Positions 5,779 through 10,632 of a stretch of 11,254 nt of DNA are shown here, in pieces. The stretch covers positions 1-11,254 of the forward strand of contig AQRZ01000021.1 in assembly GCA_000402835.1 (NCBI GenBank), read 5' to 3'. The stretch is from Synergistetes bacterium JGI 0000079-D21 (GTDB taxonomy: Bacteria; Synergistota; Synergistia; Synergistales; 79-D21). A program made the position numbers and the translations under genes. The notes beneath the pieces are model-generated. The model had not been told where the DNA came from, made no database searches, and worked only from the letters and a program-made list of their open reading frames with translations. The number at the start of each line of letters is the position of its first letter. The stretch's first letter is position 1.

Positions 5779-5949
5779 TTATCTATACCCTTCGAAGGGG
5801 CCCCGAAAAGCCAGCCAGGACCACGGGATCGTCCGATGGTGCTCGAACGGGCCTTCCTGGTGCTGGGGCTGTTGGGTGGAGAGGAGGTTTCTCTCCGGTC
5901 TGGACTGGGACGTCTTCACTGCCTGGAAGATCAGTTTTTCGTTCAGCAT
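5779..5949 (-). CDS. Possible small protein of 56 residues, unrecognised
   Basis: An ATG at 5947-5949 is preceded on the minus strand by AAGAAGGGAGAG at good spacing and opens a 56-codon frame ending in TAA, 36 bp before a terminator hairpin. The peptide starts MLNEKLIFQAVK, then is rich in Gln, His, Pro and Arg (LLSTQQPQHQEG, FEHHRTIPW) and ends WLAFRGPFEGYR. It has no signal peptide or membrane segment and I recognise no family. Its ATG overlaps the TGA of a 15-codon Lys/Arg-rich frame (MKKPDRKREKRRERL), which has no good SD of its own. A weak promoter (TTGATC, 17 bp, CGTAAA) lies upstream; alternatively it is reached by read-through of the leader terminator. The same stretch is rich in RNA stems, so it may be non-coding. 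Confidence 0.35.
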   Translation of the reverse strand: MLNEKLIFQAVKTSQSRPERNLLSTQQPQHQEGPFEHHRTIPWSWLAFRGPFEGYR

Positions 5950-6043
5950 CACAATCTCTCCCTTCTTTTTTCTCTTTTACGATCGGGTTTTTTCATCGGA
6001 TCAAGCCGCTTCGTGCCGCCTTTTTCCTCGCCTCCTTTGAATG

Positions 6044-6081
6044 AAAAAAGGCCGGGACCCGAATTGCTTCGGGTCCCGGCC
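6044..6081 (-). terminator. Strong intrinsic terminator / attenuator hairpin after the leader ORF
   Basis: A perfect 14-bp stem has arms at 6050-6063 and 6068-6081. On the minus strand its loop is GCAA, a GNRA tetraloop. It is followed directly by TTTTTT (6044-6049). On the plus strand no T run follows immediately, so the terminator is directional. It begins 21 bp after the stop of the 30-codon ORF and its 5' arm has an alternative partner inside that ORF. Confidence 0.92.
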
Positions 6082-6102
6082 CTGGTTTTCGGTCAACGTC
6101 GC

Positions 6103-6195
6103 CTAGACGCCGGCCGACCCAGGAGGGGACCCGCGGCGAATAATCAGGGCTACGATGACGAACAGATCCTGGCTAGGTGTGCTGAAGCCCTTCAT
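6103..6195 (-). CDS. 30-residue leader peptide, branched-chain-rich, attenuator-type
   Basis: A short ORF with an excellent SD (AAGGAGG, about 8 bases before the ATG at 6193-6195). It lies about 45 bases downstream of a consensus promoter and 21 bp upstream of a strong terminator. The peptide begins MKGFSTPSQD and then has LFVIVALII at residues 11-19, seven of nine being Leu, Ile or Val; it continues RRGSPPGSAGV. This resembles the E. coli ilv leader peptide, which has a Val/Ile run followed by a Pro-rich end. RNA segments that can pair alternatively support attenuation: 6200-6209 with 6121-6130 (9 of 10 pairs), 6126-6133 with 6070-6077 (8 of 8), and the terminator itself. The same ORF could instead encode a small hydrophobic peptide with its own function, but nine hydrophobic residues are short for a membrane span. 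No ilv or leu gene follows within the window. Confidence 0.6.
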   Translation of the reverse strand: MKGFSTPSQDLFVIVALIIRRGSPPGSAGV

Positions 6196-6245
6196 TGGCG
6201 TCTCCTCCTTCCTGGGACAGGCCCAAGGTTTAATGAATTTCGGGC

Positions 6246-6274
6246 ATTGTATCGGACTGCAGGGGGGTTGTCAA
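6246..6274 (-). promoter_or_regulatory. Consensus sigma70-type promoter of the leader ORF
   Basis: On the minus strand TTGACA (6269-6274, 6/6) and TACAAT (6246-6251, 5/6) are separated by exactly 17 bp. It is the best promoter match in the window. The predicted start near 6239 gives a roughly 195-nt RNA ending at the 6044-6081 terminator. A CTTGGG/CCCAGG stem lies in the leader just before the SD. Confidence 0.85.
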
Positions 6275-6367
6275 ATTGGATAATGCATGCCGTCAGCGGC
6301 AGGTGCTTTTGGACCCTTGCAGCGATTCAAAGGGGATGTCAAGATACAAAAAAGGGGGGATGTTCGG

Positions 6368-7243
6368 ATGAATTTTTCCTGGCTTTTCTGGTTTTTCATC
6401 CTGACGAGCATGCTGACTCCGGTGTTCCGACAGAAGCTCCTGGAGTCGCAAAGACGGTCCGTCATCATGAGACTGGAAAAAAAGAGGGGTTCCAGGGTAA
6501 TCACACTGATCCACCGGCAGGAAACGGTGTCGTTCCTGGGAATCCCTGTTTCCCGCTACATCAACGTAGACGATTCCGAAGAGATCCTGCGCGCAATCCG
6601 GCTGACTCCGCCCGACCTTCCGATCGACCTGATCCTTCATACGCCGGGAGGCCTCGTGCTGGCCGCGGAGCAAATCGCCTGCGCCCTGATCCGGCATGAG
6701 GCTCCCGTGACGGTTTTCGTTCCCCATTACGCCATGTCGGGCGGGACCCTGGTCGCCCTGGCCGCGGACCGTATCGTCATGGACCCGAACGCGGTGCTGG
6801 GCCCGGTCGATCCGCAGCTTGGCCAGATGCCGGCCGCCTCCATCCTGAAGGTCCTGGAGCAGAAGGATATCAACGAAATCGACGATCAGACGCTCATCTA
6901 TGCGGACATCTCCCGCAAGGCAATCCGGCAGGTTCACGAGACCGTGGTCACGATCACGACGGCCAACGGCATGGATCGGGAAAAGGCGACGGCGCTGGCG
7001 GACAAGCTGACCCTGGGTCACTGGACGCACGATTATCCCATCGGGGCGGAGGAAGCGATCGAGCTGGGATTCCCGGCGGACACGAACATGCCCGAGGAAG
7101 TCTACGCCCTCATGATGCTCTATCCCCAGCAGGCGGCCATGAGGCCCTCGGTCATGTACATCCCCATGCCATACGAGGGACCGAAGGGGCCGAGGAAGGT
7201 CCGCGGGCTTTTCGATCTCTTCCGCGGGGGCGAGTCCCGTTGA
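6368..7243 (+). CDS. Membrane-anchored Clp-fold serine protease, SDH (serine dehydrogenase proteinase) family
   Basis: Protein of 291 residues with an N-terminal membrane anchor (about residues 3-19, FSWLFWFFILTSMLTPVF), a basic linker and a ClpP/SppA-type crotonase-fold domain. Family signatures are GSRVITLIHRQETVSFLGIP (41-60), LILHTPGGLVLAAEQIA (88-104; the PGG turn shapes the oxyanion hole), VPHYAMSGGTLVALAADRIVMDPNAVLGPVDPQLG (118-152) and GHWTHDYPIGAEEAIELGFP near the end. Ser124 in AMSGGT is the predicted nucleophile. The second catalytic residue is uncertain; His221 in THDYP is a candidate. The domain probably faces the cytoplasm. ATG 6368 is chosen because GGGGGG lies 8 bases upstream and the hydrophobic anchor begins there; the longer frame from 6287 has no such site. 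The TGA overlaps the TTG start of the rhomboid gene. It likely takes part in membrane-protein quality control. Confidence 0.85.
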   Translation: MNFSWLFWFFILTSMLTPVFRQKLLESQRRSVIMRLEKKRGSRVITLIHRQETVSFLGIPVSRYINVDDSEEILRAIRLTPPDLPIDLILHTPGGLVLAAEQIACALIRHEAPVTVFVPHYAMSGGTLVALAADRIVMDPNAVLGPVDPQLGQMPAASILKVLEQKDINEIDDQTLIYADISRKAIRQVHETVVTITTANGMDREKATALADKLTLGHWTHDYPIGAEEAIELGFPADTNMPEEVYALMMLYPQQAAMRPSVMYIPMPYEGPKGPRKVRGLFDLFRGGESR

Positions 7244-7947
7244 TCCCGATTGGAGACGACGTTCCGGGCGAGCGTTTTCCGTTTCTGACGTATCTCTTGA
7301 TCGGCCTGAACGTCCTGGTCTTCCTCTTCGAGGCCAGCCTTCTGCCCGAGGAACTTGAAGCCTTGATCTTCACGTGGGGGGTCATCCCCAGGGACCTGGC
7401 GGCCTGGGGGAACGATCCGGGGGTTCTTTTGACCCTTTTCACCTCCCTTTTCCTTCACGGGGGATGGTTCCACCTGGTCGGCAACATGCTCTATCTCTGG
7501 ATTTTCGGAAACAACGTGGAAGACCGGATGGGACACTTGGGGTTTCTTCTCTTCTACCTGCTCTGCGGGATCGCGGCCAGCCTGACGGAAGTTTTCCTCA
7601 AGCCGGGGTCGCCTGTTCCCACCATCGGTGCCAGCGGGGCCATCGCGGGGGTCCTGGGGGCCTATTTCCTCCTGTATCCGAGGGCGAAGGTGATTCTCCT
7701 GGTCCCAGTCTTTCTCTTTTTCTTCTTCACCGTACAGGTCCCGGCAGTGCTCGTCCTGGGATTCTGGTTCGTCCTGCAGCTTTTCAGCGGGGTCGCACAA
7801 CTGGGGGTTTACACCGAAAGCGGCGGGGTGGCCTACTGGGCCCATGCCGGGGGGTTCGTGGCAGGCATGGTCCTGATGCCCCTTTTCCGGTGTCGTCGTC
7901 GATCCCCCCTGCGTTATGTCTACCAGTGCGGGCCTCGCAAGGAATGA
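7240..7947 (+). CDS. Rhomboid family intramembrane serine protease
   Basis: Polytopic membrane protease of 235 residues with about six transmembrane helices; it cleaves substrates within the bilayer. The catalytic dyad is visible: Ser132 in GASGAIAGVLGAY (130-142) and His202 in AHAGGFVAG (201-209). Helix two carries the conserved H-x-x-x-N (His78 to Asn82 in FHLVGNMLYLWIFGNNVEDRMG). The start is TTG 7240, which overlaps the TGA of the Clp-fold protease gene (TTGA), with GGGGGCGA a few bases upstream. No ATG occurs before the first helix, so the TTG is well supported. The N-terminal IPIGDDVPGERFPFLTYLLIGLNVLVFLFE is typical of bacterial rhomboids of this type. The C-terminus is short and basic (RCRRRSPLR). 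Stop-start coupling suggests roughly matched synthesis with its partner protease. Confidence 0.92.
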   Translation: MIPIGDDVPGERFPFLTYLLIGLNVLVFLFEASLLPEELEALIFTWGVIPRDLAAWGNDPGVLLTLFTSLFLHGGWFHLVGNMLYLWIFGNNVEDRMGHLGFLLFYLLCGIAASLTEVFLKPGSPVPTIGASGAIAGVLGAYFLLYPRAKVILLVPVFLFFFFTVQVPAVLVLGFWFVLQLFSGVAQLGVYTESGGVAYWAHAGGFVAGMVLMPLFRCRRRSPLRYVYQCGPRKE

Positions 7948-7985
7948 AACGGATTCCACGGACGTAAGAACCGCAAGGAGAAACC

Positions 7986-8018
7986 GGCGGGAGGACTCCA
8001 ATTGCGGGACCTCCCGCC
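7986..8018 (+). repeat. 9-bp inverted repeat (hairpin) after the rhomboid gene
   Basis: GGCGGGAGG (7986-7994) and CCTCCCGCC (8010-8018) form a perfect 9-bp stem with a 15-nt loop, 38 bp after the rhomboid stop. No T run follows, so it is not a standard intrinsic terminator; it may mark the 3' end of the message by other means. From here to 8110 the plus strand is markedly pyrimidine-rich and no gene is seen. Confidence 0.5.
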
Positions 8019-8127
8019 AGAGATAGGCCATTAGCGGGCTTCCCACGCATTTTCCCCTGCAAGCCCCTCCTTTTGTTCACCCTCCTGCCCTTACCCCCCC
8101 TCCTTCCCGGGAGGCATCGGCCGTGTC

Positions 8128-8157
8128 TTGACAGAGCCTTCCCTGTCGTCTTAGTAT
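8128..8157 (+). promoter_or_regulatory. Promoter of the GntR-family regulator
   Basis: TTGACA (8128-8133, 6/6) and TAGTAT (8152-8157, 4/6) are separated by 18 bp. Transcription would start near 8164, inside the repeat-rich operator-like region, about 47 bases before the regulator's ATG. Confidence 0.65.
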
Positions 8158-8158
8158 C

Positions 8159-8195
8159 TTTCACAACATACTATGTGGGATACAACATAGTGAAA
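8159..8195. promoter_or_regulatory. Operator-like repeats at the regulator start site
   Basis: An AT-rich 37-bp stretch between the -10 box and the SD holds nested symmetry. The outer arms are TTTCAC/GTGAAA (8159-8164 and 8190-8195). The inner arms are ACTATGT/ACATAGT (8170-8176 and 8185-8191, 8-bp spacer). A direct repeat ACAACATA recurs at 8163 and 8182 with a 19-bp period. The position over the start site suggests autorepression by the adjacent GntR/FCD protein; this is an inference. Confidence 0.55.
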
Positions 8196-8210
8196 AAAGG
8201 AGAATGATAG

Positions 8211-8891
8211 ATGCCGAAGGTTTCTGCGGAGGAACGGGCACACAAGGAAATCGTTAACCTGATCCTTTCCCAGAAGTACGCTCCGGGAGACCGCCTGGTC
8301 GAGGCTGAATTGGCACAGGAGCTGGGCCTGAGCCGGACGCCAGTCAGGAATGCCCTCCGCAAGCTGATCGCCGAGGGGCTATTGGAAAGCCAGAACAACA
8401 GGAGCTGCACCATTCCCAAAATTACCCCTGCCGACATGGAGGCGCTTTTCAGCGTCCGATCCACTCTAGAGGGAAGGGCCGCGGCAGCTGCCGCCAGGCT
8501 TGCAACGGCTGCCGACATCGACCATCTGAGAGGGCTCATCGCCCTGGAAAGAAAGCTCTACGCGGAAGGGAGCAAGGACCTTTACACGGAGGTCAACGAG
8601 AAAATCCACCTCGGGATCGCGAAGCTGTCCAGGAACGAGTACCTCGAGAGGTTCATCCGCCAGACGTTCTGGAGGGCCGAACTCTACATTTTTTTCTTCG
8701 ACCGTTTCTACATGAGGCCCGGAGGGCCGGAGGCCCCGTTGCGGGATCCCGACAAGTCCCAAAGCTGCAGGGAGCACGCCCGCTTGGTGGAAGCCATCGC
8801 CGCGCAGGATTCCTCGCTTGCCGAGTCGACGATGAGGGAGCATATCCAGTCGACGTACCAGACCATCACCAGGAGGGTCTTCTCCTACTAG
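8211..8891 (+). CDS. GntR-family transcriptional regulator, FadR/FCD subfamily
   Basis: DNA-binding regulator of 226 residues. The N-terminal winged helix-turn-helix spans about 8-70, with EAELAQELGLSRTPVRNALRKLIAEGLLE (31-59) being the GntR recognition region. The C-terminal all-helical FCD ligand-binding domain spans about 74-215: MEALFSVRSTLEGRAAAAAA, NEKIHLGIAKLSRNEYL and EHARLVEAIAAQDSSLAESTMREHI. These supply the His residues of the FCD metal site, with Asn or Glu in place of the usual first Asp. Such proteins respond to small organic acids or amino-acid-derived metabolites. The ATG follows AAGGAG with an 8-nt spacer. It precedes the NhaC-type antiporter on the same strand with a 96-bp gap, so it probably controls the downstream transport and catabolic genes as well as itself. 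The ligand is unknown. Confidence 0.9.
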   Translation: MPKVSAEERAHKEIVNLILSQKYAPGDRLVEAELAQELGLSRTPVRNALRKLIAEGLLESQNNRSCTIPKITPADMEALFSVRSTLEGRAAAAAARLATAADIDHLRGLIALERKLYAEGSKDLYTEVNEKIHLGIAKLSRNEYLERFIRQTFWRAELYIFFFDRFYMRPGGPEAPLRDPDKSQSCREHARLVEAIAAQDSSLAESTMREHIQSTYQTITRRVFSY

Positions 8892-8987
8892 GGAGAGCGC
8901 TGCACCGCAAAGGAGGGGACAGAGCGGAAAAAACCGAGCCAGGCATCGATCCGATCCAATCACGACGCTTGAAAGGAAGTGAGTTTT

Positions 8988-10556
8988 GTGGAGAACTACG
9001 GCATCTTTTCGATCCTTCCGCCACTGGTGGCCGTGATCTTGGCCATGAAGTACAGGAACGTCCTCGTCGCCCTTTTTGCAGGCAGCTTCGTCGGGATGCT
9101 GGCGGTTTACCATTGGAACCCGATGACGGCCGTCGTCGCGGTCATCAAGGAATACATCTTCGTCCAGGCGGCCGACAGCTACAATTCCAACCTCCTGGTG
9201 ATGATGGTTTTCATCGGAGGGTTCGTCGGGGTGGTCACCTATTCCGGCGGGGCAAAGGCCTTCGCGGAAAAGTCGGTGTCCTGGATCAGCAGCCGGGCGA
9301 AAGCCCAGGTTGCCGCTTGGATCGCCGGGATTCTCGTCTTCTTCTCGGATTCGGCCAGTCCCATGCTGGTCGGTTCCATCTTCCAGCCGATCACGGACCG
9401 GATGCGGGTCAGCCGGGAGAAGCTGGCCTGGCTGCTGGACTCCACCGCATCCCCCGTCTGCATCCTCGTTCCCTTCATCGGGTGGGGCATCTACATCCAG
9501 GGCCTGATCCAGAAGGAATACGCGGCCCTGAACATCGCGGAATCGGAATGGACGGTCTTCCTGCAGGCAATCCCCTTCCAGTTCTACGCCCTCGGGGCTC
9601 TCTTCATGGTTCCCCTCGTTGCCTTCCTTGGCTTCGAATTCTCCGCCATGTACAAGGCCGAAAAGAGGACGCGCGAGACCGGCTTGCCCTACTGGCCTGA
9701 CGCGAACATCTCCCGTGTTTTCACCGACGTGGAGGAGGAACCGGGGGCCCCGAAGGCCCGGGCTTCCATGATCGTCGTTCCCCTCGTCATCCTCTTCGCC
9801 TGCCTTTTCGGACTCCTGATCCCCTTCGGGTTCCCCTTCAAGCGGGTTCCGGGCGCCATGCTGCGCACGGCCCTCTGCACGGGCTATTTCCTCGGCGCTC
9901 TCTCCTGCATCGCCCTCATGGTCTACTACAAGGTGAAGACCCTGAAGGACGGCTACAGGATGTACATGAAGGGAGCCGGGGAAATGATGTTCATCCTCAT
10001 GATCCTCGTTTTGGCCTGGTCCTTGGGGGCTGTCTGCAAAACCCTTGGAACCGCCAACTATATCGTTTCCCTCGCGAAAGGCAATATCCCGGGCTGGAGC
10101 GTCCCGGCCATCCTGTTCCTCACGGGAGCCTTGATCAGCTTTGCCACGGGCAGTTCCTGGGGGACCTTCGCGATCCTCATGCCCCTGGGAATCCCCATGG
10201 CCCACGCGCTGGGCGGCTCGCTCCTCGTTTCCATCGGAGCCGTGCTGAGCGGCGGGCTTTTCGGCGACCACTGCTCCCCGATCTCCGACACGACGATCCT
10301 TTCTTCCATGGGGGCAGGTTGCGACCATATCGACCACGTGAAGACGCAGATCCCCTATGCCGGCACGGTGGCCCTGGCCAGCTTTATCGCCTACCTGGTG
10401 GCCGGGATTTTCCCGTCGGTCGTCGTCCTGGCACTGGCCCTCGGTCTTGTGGCCGTTTTCCTGGGTGTTTTCGGGAGGATCTGGGGGCAAAAGGTGGAGA
10501 ACTACACGGCCGCGGATATCGCCGCGGAAGAGGCCCGCTCCGGCGCGAAAGCCTGA
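8988..10556 (+). CDS. NhaC-family Na+/H+ (or Na+/solute) antiporter
   Basis: Polytopic inner-membrane transporter of 522 residues with about twelve hydrophobic segments. Signatures of the NhaC family are SDSASPMLVGSIFQPITDR (about 120-138), LLDSTASPVCILVPFIGWG (149-167), SFATGSSWGTFAILMPLGIPMA (about 382-403) and GGLFGDHCSPISDTTILSSMGAGCDHIDHVKTQIPYA (about 420-456). The family includes Na+/H+ antiporters and Na+-coupled exchangers of organic acids (such as MleN) and amino acids, so the cargo is open. The start is taken as GTG 8988: AAGGA sits about 10 bases upstream and the family's charged N-terminus (ENYGIFSILPPLVAVILA) begins there. GTG 8979 is in frame but too close to the SD. Neighbours are a GntR/FCD regulator and a saccharopine-dehydrogenase-like enzyme, favouring import or exchange of an organic or amino acid. 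Confidence 0.9.
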   Translation: MENYGIFSILPPLVAVILAMKYRNVLVALFAGSFVGMLAVYHWNPMTAVVAVIKEYIFVQAADSYNSNLLVMMVFIGGFVGVVTYSGGAKAFAEKSVSWISSRAKAQVAAWIAGILVFFSDSASPMLVGSIFQPITDRMRVSREKLAWLLDSTASPVCILVPFIGWGIYIQGLIQKEYAALNIAESEWTVFLQAIPFQFYALGALFMVPLVAFLGFEFSAMYKAEKRTRETGLPYWPDANISRVFTDVEEEPGAPKARASMIVVPLVILFACLFGLLIPFGFPFKRVPGAMLRTALCTGYFLGALSCIALMVYYKVKTLKDGYRMYMKGAGEMMFILMILVLAWSLGAVCKTLGTANYIVSLAKGNIPGWSVPAILFLTGALISFATGSSWGTFAILMPLGIPMAHALGGSLLVSIGAVLSGGLFGDHCSPISDTTILSSMGAGCDHIDHVKTQIPYAGTVALASFIAYLVAGIFPSVVVLALALGLVAVFLGVFGRIWGQKVENYTAADIAAEEARSGAKA

Positions 10557-10568
10557 AAGACGGCAAGC

Positions 10569-10597
10569 GGAGAAGGTGTGCTAATCGCCCCTTCTCC
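10569..10597 (+). repeat. Intercistronic hairpin without T tract
   Basis: GGAGAAGG (10569-10576) and CCTTCTCC (10590-10597) form a perfect 8-bp stem with a 13-nt loop in the 76-bp gap between the antiporter and the next enzyme gene. No T run follows. It could protect or process the message between the two genes, or tune their expression ratio. Confidence 0.4.
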
Positions 10598-10632
10598 ACA
10601 TTAATTGAAAACCAGAAGGAGATGTTCCGGCA

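Larger units (their letters stand above)
5696..5949 (-). ncRNA. Candidate structured transcript (untested)
   Basis: The stretch ahead of the terminator carries several stems. CCAGGA/TCCTGG (5815-5820 with 5855-5860) encloses a small CAC..ATCG/CGAT..GTG hairpin. GGCT-acg-TTTCGGG pairs with CCCGAAA-AGCC (5763-5776 with 5802-5812) and encloses the perfect palindrome CCCTTCGAAGGG (5788-5799). GGCGA-AAAA-TCGCC lies at 5748-5761. The terminator sets the strand as minus. It resembles no known riboswitch or RNA that I recognise, and GC-rich DNA yields stems by chance. It overlaps the 56-codon ORF, so protein and RNA readings compete. The 5' end is unknown. Confidence 0.3.

Noticed and set aside
6044..6240. 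6S RNA for the roughly 195-nt transcript
   Set aside because: The 5' and 3' ends are not complementary and there is no long rod with a central bubble; the ORF and terminator fit a leader better.
6279..6284. Plus-strand GATAAT as a -10 box for the Clp-fold protease gene
   Set aside because: No acceptable -35 box 16-18 bp upstream; the strong promoter here is on the minus strand.
5836..6699. Plus-strand 287-codon frame over the small-unit region
   Set aside because: It crosses two minus-strand promoters/terminators and the true protease start, has no SD-supported start and no recognisable domain.
8466..10490. Minus-strand 674-codon frame
   Set aside because: Antisense to the GntR regulator and NhaC antiporter; the translation is charged, repetitive shadow sequence.
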